From: Bacteroidota bacterium
GTDB lineage: Bacteria > Bacteroidota > Bacteroidia > Chitinophagales > Chitinophagaceae
DNA length: 64,000 bases
Assembly (NCBI GenBank): GCA_016706595.1
Contig: JADJJH010000003.1
Coordinates: 310,001-374,000, forward strand
Direction: 5' to 3'
Positions 8,816-15,800 of this stretch are shown here, in pieces. The notes below the pieces were generated by a model. It did not search any database, was not told the origin of the DNA, and saw only the letters and a list, made by a program, of their open reading frames with translations. Position 1 is the stretch's first letter. Every line of letters starts with the position of its first letter. A program made the translations under genes and the position numbers.

Positions 8816-8964
8816 ACCCGCATTTTTTATTCAAGATACCAATTTATTTTTCACTTTTTGTGATAAGCAATTATTCTGTGTGCATTCAGAATTGTTCAGC
8901 AAATATTATTGAATCCATATTCATCGAATCTCAAAAAATGAATATTAATACAATCGCTTCATGA
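8812..8964 (+). CDS. 50-residue small membrane-protein-like ORF between ABC ATPase and permease
   Basis: The frame begins with an ATG that overlaps the ATPase stop (ATGA at 8812-8815) and ends with a TGA that overlaps the permease start (ATGA at 8961-8964). Such precise overlap on both sides is the arrangement expected of translationally coupled operon genes and is hard to explain for non-coding sequence. The predicted peptide starts MNPHFLFKIPIYFSLFVIS, one hydrophobic segment of about 18 residues, followed by a polar tail with two cysteines (CIQNC). It could be a single-pass accessory subunit. I do not recognise a family. Two ATGA overlaps in the molybdenum-cofactor operon of this window show that this genome uses the device. 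Confidence 0.55.
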   Translation: MNPHFLFKIPIYFSLFVISNYSVCIQNCSANIIESIFIESQKMNINTIAS

Positions 8965-10250
8965 AAAGAATACTGGCAACGTATATTAAAGAATGGCACT
9001 TGATTCGTCGCGACTTAGGCGGATTGGCTTTGTTGTTTTTGATGCCCATATTATTGATAGTGATAATGACCTTAGTACAAGACGGTCCGTTCAAAGATTA
9101 TAAAGATCATATGTTTGAAGCCTTGTTTGTAGATGAAGATGGTGGACGAGTTGCTAATTCGATGAAGGAGGGTTTACTCGAAACCAAGCAATTTAAACTT
9201 ATTGAAACTATTAATAATGAAGTGCTTACTCTTTCAAAAGCACAATCACAAATTCGAAGTGGGAACTATAAATTGGCTATCATCATTCCGAAAGGAGTTA
9301 GCGCCGAAGTTGTAAATAACGCTAATTTAGTAGCTAACGAAATTGCACGAAAGATGGGTATGGGTGCTTCGCTTCCACATCGTGAAGGTAGAGATAGTAT
9401 TCAAATTCATTTGATGTTTGATCCGGTTACTAAACCCGATTTTAGAATGGCGATAATGAATGCAGTAGATAAATTCAATACCAAAATTCAGTCAGATATA
9501 GTTTTAGATAGAGTTTCTAATATCGCTAAAAGTGAAACCGCTGATACATCTTCTGTAGATATTGCAAAACTTCTACATTCGGTAGGTATCATTGAAAGTA
9601 TGCCGGGTAACAAAAAGCAGTTATTGAGTAAAATGAATTCGGTTCAGCATAATGTACCTGCATGGGCCATCTTCGGAATGTTTTTTATGGTGATTGTAAT
9701 TTGTGATAATCTTATTTCAGAACGTACGGGGGGTAGTTGGACTCGCTTAAAATTGATTCCTGGTTCTTTCGCGCATATTCTTATGGGTAAGGTTTTCTTT
9801 TATATTGTGTTAGGTATTGCACAGTTTTATGTAATGATCTTAATAGGAATGTATCTCATGCCATTATTAAAACTTCCGGCACTAGTCGTTGGCAATAATC
9901 CCTTTGCATTGTTTGCTATGATATTTTCTATTTCTGCATGCGCCTCCACATTCGGAATTTTGGTGGGCACATTATTTTCAACAACACATCAAGCCCTTCC
10001 CGTAGGCGCTATTTCGGTTGTTATTTTATCGGCTGTTGGGGGCGTGTGGGTGCCCATTGATGTATTGCCGGATTCGCTAAAAACAATCTCGATTATTTCA
10101 CCTATGCGGTATGCACTTGCTGGCGTTAATAATATTTTACTTCGTGATGGTGGCTGGATGAGCATATTTCAACCTTTGCTTATTTTATTATCAGGAAGTA
10201 TGCTAACGATGTTTTTGGCTTGGATGATAGAACAAAGAAGAAGTAAGTAG
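8961..10250 (+). CDS. ABC-2 type transporter permease
   Basis: A 429-residue permease of the ABC2_membrane_3 (YhiH/YbhR-like) form. There is one N-terminal membrane helix (GGLALLFLMPILLIVIMTLV), an extracytoplasmic domain of about 200 residues, then about five C-terminal helices. The stretch ISERTGGSWTRLKLIPGS after the second helix is the conserved coupling region of this permease type. It presumably dimerises and works with the ATPase encoded just upstream to export a substrate across the inner membrane. The ATG sits inside the stop of the preceding small ORF, while the next gene starts 2 bp after the stop, so the run from 8075 to 11235 looks like one operon. Confidence 0.9.
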   Translation: MKRILATYIKEWHLIRRDLGGLALLFLMPILLIVIMTLVQDGPFKDYKDHMFEALFVDEDGGRVANSMKEGLLETKQFKLIETINNEVLTLSKAQSQIRSGNYKLAIIIPKGVSAEVVNNANLVANEIARKMGMGASLPHREGRDSIQIHLMFDPVTKPDFRMAIMNAVDKFNTKIQSDIVLDRVSNIAKSETADTSSVDIAKLLHSVGIIESMPGNKKQLLSKMNSVQHNVPAWAIFGMFFMVIVICDNLISERTGGSWTRLKLIPGSFAHILMGKVFFYIVLGIAQFYVMILIGMYLMPLLKLPALVVGNNPFALFAMIFSISACASTFGILVGTLFSTTHQALPVGAISVVILSAVGGVWVPIDVLPDSLKTISIISPMRYALAGVNNILLRDGGWMSIFQPLLILLSGSMLTMFLAWMIEQRRSK

Positions 10251-10251
10251 C

Positions 10252-11235
10252 ATGAATAAAAAATGGATTGAAGTACTTATGAAATTCGTTTCGTTTTTTG
10301 CGAAATGTCAAATCATAAAAACAGCAAGTTGTTTCTTATGTGTAGCTATTCTATTATTTTTCCCAATTGATGAATTTGCTCAACCTAAAGTAAAGGATAA
10401 ACTGTATCAAGGCTTAATTCTCGATGAAGTGATGGTGAAGGCAGTACAAACAGGCTTTGATGTAAAAGCCTTCATTCAAAAAGTAAAAAATGATACCACT
10501 TATTACAAGGCATTTAAAACATTGCGTATTGTAAGTTTTGATTTGTATAGTGATATTATTATTGAAGATAAGCAACAAAATCAGAAGGCATCTTATCAAG
10601 GGGTAAGTCATCAGAAAATTGAAAATCATTGCAGAAGCATGCACGTGAAGCACGAAAAGGTAAGTGGTGATTTTTATAAACGAAACAAACAATATCGTTA
10701 TAATACGGCCAAATTGTATGCCCATTTGTTTTTTACACAAGGAAGCATTTGCAACGAAACTAATCTTGTAGGTAACAAAGTGTATTCAGGCACAGCGAAA
10801 TATGAAGAACAACTTCGCATGTTGATTTTCAACCCAGGAAAGCGTATTTCTGGAATACCCGGTATCGGTGATAATGTAGCCATTTTTGAAGAACCTTATT
10901 TCAGCAGGTATAATTTTTATTTGTCGAGAACTACTTACTTACAACAAGATTGCTATGTTTTTACGGCTAAACCCAAAGCCGCATTTAAAAAGCAAGTGGT
11001 AATTAATGAACTTCGCACTTGGTTTCGAGTTTCAGATTTTGCCATTATGGCTCGTGATTATTCTCTTTCTTTTAAAACTCTGTTTTATGATTTTGATGTG
11101 GTGATGAAAGTGAAATTGAAGCCATTCAAACAACATCTTGTGCCCTATGAAGTATATTATAAAGGTAATTGGCATGTGTTTTCAAAATCCCGTGAAATGG
11201 CGAACTTTACCGCAATTTTTAGCGACTTTCAATAA
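10252..11235 (+). CDS. Exported protein of unknown function in the ABC-2 operon
   Basis: A 327-residue protein with a long N-terminal region and a hydrophobic signal segment (ASCFLCVAILLFFPI) ending near DEFAQ. An internal ATG at codon 10 (MKFVSFFAK) would give a more usual signal peptide. The mature part is basic and aromatic-rich. Its opening (ILDEVMVKAVQTGFDVKAFIQKVKND) is reminiscent of the start of several Bacteroidota exported proteins with carboxypeptidase-like origin, but I do not recognise a family. It starts 2 bp after the permease stop, so it very likely belongs to the same transcript and may be a periplasmic or outer-membrane partner of the exporter. Confidence 0.6.
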   Translation: MNKKWIEVLMKFVSFFAKCQIIKTASCFLCVAILLFFPIDEFAQPKVKDKLYQGLILDEVMVKAVQTGFDVKAFIQKVKNDTTYYKAFKTLRIVSFDLYSDIIIEDKQQNQKASYQGVSHQKIENHCRSMHVKHEKVSGDFYKRNKQYRYNTAKLYAHLFFTQGSICNETNLVGNKVYSGTAKYEEQLRMLIFNPGKRISGIPGIGDNVAIFEEPYFSRYNFYLSRTTYLQQDCYVFTAKPKAAFKKQVVINELRTWFRVSDFAIMARDYSLSFKTLFYDFDVVMKVKLKPFKQHLVPYEVYYKGNWHVFSKSREMANFTAIFSDFQ

Positions 11236-11296
11236 TCTGCTTTACATTTAGCCGATGAAATGAGGCATTGAAATTTCTTCTACTTTGAGGTAGTTA

Positions 11297-11328
11297 TTGA
11301 TGCTGAATTGACCCAACTGTTAACTTTG
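11297..11328 (+). promoter_or_regulatory. Bacteroidota-type promoter for the propeptide-like/protease pair
   Basis: TTG at 11297-11299, a 21-bp spacer, then TAACTTTG at 11321-11328. This fits the TTG/TAnnTTTG consensus and lies about 35 bp before the first ATG. Confidence 0.5.
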
Positions 11329-11361
11329 GGACGTTAATTGAAAAACACTTAATACTTATAC

Positions 11362-11979
11362 ATGAAAAGAATTGTATTTTTATTTGCTATCATGGTTGCT
11401 TTCATGCCATCAGACGCAAGACCAAAAAAGAAAAAGAAAGCGGTTAAAAAAGCAATACCTGTTCAGGTAGTAACCAAATCAACTAGCATAGAAACCAATA
11501 CTATGCGTATGTGCGAATCATCCAATTCACAACCTACTTGGTTTCTAGCAAATCCGGTTGGATTTAAATTCCCGGCTAATTTTCAAGCTCCTGCCTCGTA
11601 TCGTTTATTAACTGTAATTGATAGCAGCTTCATGAATTTTTTAATCGGAATTCCATACGAGCAAAGTAAATGCACCATGATGTTGCCGGTTTATATTAAT
11701 CAAACAGTTCAATGCCATGAGTTTCAAATTACCCGTGTTGAAACTATGGATTCAGCACTACAAGCAAAGTATCCTAAATTAATGTCGTTTAAAGCGCGAA
11801 CGGCTAGCAACGGTTTAAATGCGGCACGAATAGATTGTGATGAAACAGCAGTAAAAATTTCTATCACATTCGATGGTAAGCAATATTTTGTAACCCCTGT
11901 AAACTTCAATAAAAAAACATATTATGCTTGTTATGCGAAAGATGATGTGAATTTTGTTAAAGAAAGATTCGAACGCTAA
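11362..11979 (+). CDS. Stand-alone secreted protein resembling the propeptide of the adjacent metalloprotease
   Basis: A 205-residue protein with a signal peptide (MKRIVFLFAIMVAFMPSDA) and a Lys-rich segment (PKKKKKAVKKA). The core (residues about 130-200) aligns by eye with the propeptide of the following metalloprotease. DSALQAKYPKL matches ESALASKYPQI, ARIDCDETAVKISITFDGKQYFV matches AKIDFTIFGFHAAVFNGDETYYI, and YYACYAKDD matches WYVVYYKKD. It lacks any protease domain. It may have arisen by duplication of the propeptide region and could act in trans as a folding aid or inhibitor of the protease. That role is inference; the similarity is seen directly. A promoter lies upstream and the protease gene starts 31 bp later. 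Confidence 0.65.
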   Translation: MKRIVFLFAIMVAFMPSDARPKKKKKAVKKAIPVQVVTKSTSIETNTMRMCESSNSQPTWFLANPVGFKFPANFQAPASYRLLTVIDSSFMNFLIGIPYEQSKCTMMLPVYINQTVQCHEFQITRVETMDSALQAKYPKLMSFKARTASNGLNAARIDCDETAVKISITFDGKQYFVTPVNFNKKTYYACYAKDDVNFVKERFER

Positions 11980-12010
11980 TTCCCTATTTTAATTCAAATA
12001 TTATACTATC

Positions 12011-14242
12011 ATGAAGTCTATTTTCGTATGCATACTTGTATCTCTTTCTTTACAATGTATGGCTCAAACCAATGCACAAGTTTGGACAATCACCGACGAC
12101 CAAACCATTCATATTCCTGGAGAAAGAAAAATTATTCCTCAGCAATATCTTTTAACCAAGCTGGATGTGAACGCATTCAAAGCAATACAAGCCTTTATTC
12201 CTTTGAACTGGGAAAGTACAGTGAAAATATCTTTGCCTAGTCCGGATGGTAATGTAAGCGAATTCAGAATTTTTGAATACCCGATGATGGAATCTGCTTT
12301 GGCAAGTAAGTATCCTCAAATACGAACCTATACGGCTATCAATACTTCAAATACAAGTATCGTTGCTAAAATAGATTTTACCATTTTCGGATTTCATGCG
12401 GCTGTTTTTAATGGTGATGAAACGTATTATATCGATCCTTATTCAAACCTCAACGACGAATGGTATGTTGTATATTATAAAAAGGATTATAAGAAATCGT
12501 TGCTTAATAAAATGCATTGTGAAGTTGATGATGAACAAGCCGGTTCTTTAATCAGTAATGAGCCTATTAGTTTATCAGAAGATTTGCCAGTAATGAGTTA
12601 TAAAACGAGTGGAGATACTTTACGAACGTATCGTTTAGCCTTAGCTTGTACCGAAGAGTATAGTGCAGCGGTTGGAGGTTCTACACCCACCAAAGCTTCA
12701 GTACTGAGTGCTATGGTAACTTCTGTAAATCGAGTGAATGGCGTTTTTGAAAAAGAATTTTCGATGCATGCTAACTTAGTTGGCAACAATGACACTTTGA
12801 TTTTTTTACCGGGTTCTGGTGATCCTTATACTAATAGTTCGGGCTCAACCATGTTAGGTCAAAACCAAACAACTTGTAATAATCTAATAGGCTCATCAAA
12901 CTACGACTTCGGACATGTGTTTAGTACCGGAGGTGGGGGTATTGCCTCGCTTGGTTCGGTTTGCGGTAGCTCTAAAGCAAATGGAGTAACCGGTTCTTCA
13001 AATCCGGTGGGTGATCCCTTTGATATCGATTATGTGGCACACGAAATGGGGCATCAATTTGGTGGTAGTCATACATTTAATTCTGTTACTGGTTCATGTA
13101 ATGGAAATCGTTCAAGCTCGAGTGCCTTCGAAATTGGCTCTGGAACAACCATTCAGGCTTACGCCGGAATTTGTGGTAGTGATGATATTCAACCGCATAG
13201 CGACGATTATTATCATGTTCGTAGTTTAGAACAGATGACCGGAAATACTGTAAAGGCTTGTGCAACTAAAACCATCTCAGGAAATACACCACCGGTTTTA
13301 ACTTCTATTGCTAAATCCTATATTATTCCTTACAAAACAGATTTTGAATTAACAGCAACAGCTACAGATGCAAATAATGACACACTTACCTTTTGTTGGG
13401 AAGAATATGATCGTGGTGGTAGTGGAAGTGCTTGGAATGCACCAACAACTGTAGCACCTCTTCTCCGATCATTTTATCCTTCAAAAAGTGGTACTAGAGT
13501 ATTTCCGCAGTATAGTGAGTTGATAAAAAATACCGTTAGCTATTTAGGTGAGCGATTGCCAGATACGAATAGAATTATGAAATTTAGATGTACAGTACGT
13601 GACATACATAATGGACAAGGTGCTTTTTATACCAGCATAGATACCACTAAATTAGATGTAAGAAAAACAACTTCATTATTTAGAGTGAGCAGTCAGAATA
13701 CAGTAGCCCAGCAGTGGAATGGATTTGAATCACAGACCATTACATGGGATGTTGCCGGTACAAGCGCTGCACCATTTTCGAGTTCAACGGTAGATATTTA
13801 TTTATCGGTTGATAGTGGTAAAACCTTTACTTACCCATTAGTTATGAATACACCTAACGACGGATCGGAAGTTATTGGTGTGCCTAATGTAGATGCAACA
13901 TGGGCGCGGGTAAAGGTAAAAGCTACAGGCAATGTTTACTTTGATTTAAATGATGAGTGGATAAAAATTATTAAGAAGGTTTCTCCGAATAACCTAACAG
14001 AAATTGATGAAGCAAGTGTTTTAGTTTATCCAAATCCATCGCATGGAAGTTTTAATATTGAATTGCCGGGTGGTACAAATGCACAAATAAGCATAATGAA
14101 TACTTTAGGTGAAATTGTTTATAGCCATTCTATTCAAAACAAACTAAACGTTTCCTTGCCAGAACTTGCCAAAGGAATGTATATAGTGAAAGTAAAAACT
14201 ACAGCAGGGAAAATATTTGTGAAGAAGCTGACTTTGGATTAA
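12011..14242 (+). CDS. Reprolysin-like M12 metalloprotease with type IX secretion signal
   Basis: A 743-residue secreted protease. A signal peptide (MKSIFVCILVSLSLQCMAQ) is followed by a propeptide-like region to about residue 170. The catalytic domain has the extended zinc site HExxHxxGxxH (AHEMGHQFGGSHTF, His344, Glu345, His348, His354). A beta-rich middle region follows (LTSIAKSYIIPYKTDFELTA). The last about 75 residues form a type-A T9SS sorting domain (VYPNPSHGSFNIEL ending FVKKLTLD). Export through the type IX system with cleavage of the sorting domain and surface anchoring or release is expected. Peptidase substrate specificity cannot be read. The upstream gene encodes a protein similar to this protein's propeptide. 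Confidence 0.92.
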   Translation: MKSIFVCILVSLSLQCMAQTNAQVWTITDDQTIHIPGERKIIPQQYLLTKLDVNAFKAIQAFIPLNWESTVKISLPSPDGNVSEFRIFEYPMMESALASKYPQIRTYTAINTSNTSIVAKIDFTIFGFHAAVFNGDETYYIDPYSNLNDEWYVVYYKKDYKKSLLNKMHCEVDDEQAGSLISNEPISLSEDLPVMSYKTSGDTLRTYRLALACTEEYSAAVGGSTPTKASVLSAMVTSVNRVNGVFEKEFSMHANLVGNNDTLIFLPGSGDPYTNSSGSTMLGQNQTTCNNLIGSSNYDFGHVFSTGGGGIASLGSVCGSSKANGVTGSSNPVGDPFDIDYVAHEMGHQFGGSHTFNSVTGSCNGNRSSSSAFEIGSGTTIQAYAGICGSDDIQPHSDDYYHVRSLEQMTGNTVKACATKTISGNTPPVLTSIAKSYIIPYKTDFELTATATDANNDTLTFCWEEYDRGGSGSAWNAPTTVAPLLRSFYPSKSGTRVFPQYSELIKNTVSYLGERLPDTNRIMKFRCTVRDIHNGQGAFYTSIDTTKLDVRKTTSLFRVSSQNTVAQQWNGFESQTITWDVAGTSAAPFSSSTVDIYLSVDSGKTFTYPLVMNTPNDGSEVIGVPNVDATWARVKVKATGNVYFDLNDEWIKIIKKVSPNNLTEIDEASVLVYPNPSHGSFNIELPGGTNAQISIMNTLGEIVYSHSIQNKLNVSLPELAKGMYIVKVKTTAGKIFVKKLTLD

Positions 14243-14363
14243 TAATTCCTAGCTTAATGGGATTTTGATTTTTCTTATGAGAGCCACTACCGCACCAATT
14301 TTGAATTGCGTAAATTTTCGTGAGGCGCCTCGTGATTCATAGCTTCTTAGTAGGTTTAATATA

Positions 14364-14498
14364 ATGAAATTGGCAGCCATTGATTATGGAATGAACCTAA
14401 GGCTTAGAGTCATATTTTACATGATGCGAATACATAATGAGATTGTGCTTGGTTGCAAAACAAAATCAAATTATTGTTTCAGTAAGATTTTTGCGTAA
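14364..14498 (+). pseudogene. Possible 5' remnant of a Ppx/GppA-like phosphatase gene
   Basis: The first 14 codons (MKLAAIDYGMNLRL) look like the nucleotide-binding start of exopolyphosphatase/GppA proteins. The frame ends after 44 codons with no further similarity. The match is short and could be chance. Confidence 0.2.
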
Positions 14499-14720
14499 TG
14501 TTTATTTCATTGGTGCCGTAAGGTGTGAAATACTTTGTTGGTAGATACCCACAAATCAAAAAAAACAAAGTCACTAACTAATTCCAATGCACGTCCGAAA
14601 ATGTAAACCAAGGGGCAAGCAATATCAAGACTACAACAGGGGGAATTGACAAGAATCATCAGGCAAATATAATTGGTGTTACATAACCGATTATTATGCT
14701 CATTTTTAAATATCCTACAT

Positions 14721-14751
14721 AAAAAAATGGCTGTCATTTCTAACAGCCATT
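14721..14751 (-). terminator. Terminator of the repeat lipoprotein gene
   Basis: A 9-bp stem (AATGGCTGT at 14726-14734 with ACAGCCATT at 14743-14751). Read on the minus strand it is followed by a run of seven T. It lies 22 bp past the stop of the lipoprotein gene. Confidence 0.85.
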
Positions 14752-14772
14752 CATTTATTGTAAGATGTAGAA

Positions 14773-15222
14773 TTATTTTCCGCCCATCTTAGGTTTTCCT
14801 GAACCTACTTTGGTATCATCTACTTTTCCTTCTTCATTTTTAGAACCACCCATCTTAGGCTTTCCTGTTCCTACTTTATTTGGATCTTGACCTCCCATTT
14901 GTGGTTTACCATTTCCAATCGTTGGCGGAGTTGGCTTAACCGGTGGCGGTGGTGTAGGTTTTGTAGTTTTTGGTTTCGTTGCAATCGGAGTTGGTTTATT
15001 ACCAAGTTTCGCTAACATACTATCTGCTTGTAACTGCGCCGCTTGCAAAATACGTGTATTACAATCTGTAGCTAACTGATCGGTAGCTGCTTTTACTTTC
15101 GCTTCAACTTGTGTATCAAGTTCAGCCTGCGTAGGTCCTGCTGGTGCATTATTGCAAGCAGTAAATAATAAACCGCCTAAAACCGGTATTAAAATATATT
15201 TTAATGATTTCATTTTTTTCAT
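14773..15222 (-). CDS. Small lipoprotein with GKPKMGG repeats
   Basis: A 149-residue lipoprotein: the signal ends in LLFTAC with Cys23 as the lipidated residue. An alpha-helical segment follows (QAELDTQVEAKVKAATDQLATDCNTRILQAAQ), then a Pro/Thr/Lys-rich linker, then three copies of a G-x-GKPKMGG motif separated by about 20 residues, the last at the very C-terminus. The helical part, including TDC-x-TR, is shared with the lipoprotein encoded just upstream, so the two are paralogues. Function unknown; a periplasmic structural or spacer protein is plausible. Both genes share direction and are about 20 bp apart, so they are probably co-transcribed. Confidence 0.7.
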   Translation of the reverse strand: MKKMKSLKYILIPVLGGLLFTACNNAPAGPTQAELDTQVEAKVKAATDQLATDCNTRILQAAQLQADSMLAKLGNKPTPIATKPKTTKPTPPPPVKPTPPTIGNGKPQMGGQDPNKVGTGKPKMGGSKNEEGKVDDTKVGSGKPKMGGK

Positions 15223-15242
15223 TTTATTTTTAAATTGAATAA

Positions 15243-15485
15243 TTATTGTGCTGCTTGAATGGCTTGCTTAGCTTGTAATAACGAATCTGCCATTGCTTTA
15301 ACTTCTGTAGTCATGCGTGTTTCGCAGTCTGTAGTTGCCTTTGCAGTAGCTTCTTCAATTTTGCTTGCAGCTAATGAATCAACTTTTGCTTGTACCGCCA
15401 TAGGGTCCATTTGTGCTTCGCCTCCGCACGATTGCAACACGGCTAAACTTAAAAGTATGCCCGCGCTTAAAATAATTTTTCTCAT
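15243..15485 (-). CDS. Small lipoprotein, paralogue of its neighbour
   Basis: An 80-residue lipoprotein if started at the ATG at 15485 (MRKIILSAGILLSLAVLQSC). A longer frame begins at 15518, but the added residues (MAIHLGKFKEI) would spoil the lipoprotein signal, so the shorter start is preferred. The mature part is a single long helix with the signature TDCETR, matching ATDCNTR of the downstream paralogue, and an ADSLLQAK/ADSMLAK match after it. The conserved lone Cys in the helix could link the two proteins by a disulfide. Ala/Glu/Lys-rich heptads suggest a coiled coil, like Lpp-type proteins, but no family is recognised. Confidence 0.65.
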   Translation of the reverse strand: MRKIILSAGILLSLAVLQSCGGEAQMDPMAVQAKVDSLAASKIEEATAKATTDCETRMTTEVKAMADSLLQAKQAIQAAQ

Positions 15486-15640
15486 AATTTCTTTAAATTT
15501 CCCCAAATGTATAGCCAAAGTAGCTTCACTAAAAAATTATTTTCATTGGCTAACAATTAGTAAACATCTTAGCTTGAGATTATTGAAATTTCTCATCAAG
15601 TTAAAAAAATAAAAAACTTTCTTGCTAATTACATTCTTCA

Positions 15641-15671
15641 TTGGCATTTTCTTTTTCATGCATTACCTTCG
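15641..15671 (+). promoter_or_regulatory. Probable aconitase promoter
   Basis: TTGG at 15641-15644, a 19-bp spacer and TACCTTCG at 15664-15671 fit the Bacteroidota promoter form with one mismatch. Transcription would start near 15678, giving a leader of about 120 bases before acn. A 46-codon frame from the ATG at 15677 overlaps the acn start and is treated as doubtful. Confidence 0.45.
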
Positions 15672-15800
15672 CCACAATGGCAAAAAAAGCAGAAAAAACG
15701 AATTCGCATTACGGTAACACAGATTTTTTGGATTCCAATTACCCGTTTTTTCCTGCAAACTCTTCAATTTTATTTCCTCAACTATTCAAATACACACACC

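Larger units (their letters stand above)
14243..14772. other. Gene-poor spacer of 530 bp
   Basis: No convincing gene. A 44-codon frame at 14364-14498 begins MKLAAIDYGMNLRL, recalling the start of Ppx/GppA phosphatases (MKLAAIDIGSN), and then degenerates; it may be a remnant. The right end holds the terminator of the lipoprotein gene on the minus strand. The rest shows no repeats or recognised motifs. Confidence 0.45.

Noticed and set aside
14507..14737. 76-residue minus-strand frame in the spacer after the metalloprotease
   Set aside because: Cysteine-rich, runs through the terminator hairpin of the lipoprotein gene, no signal or family likeness.
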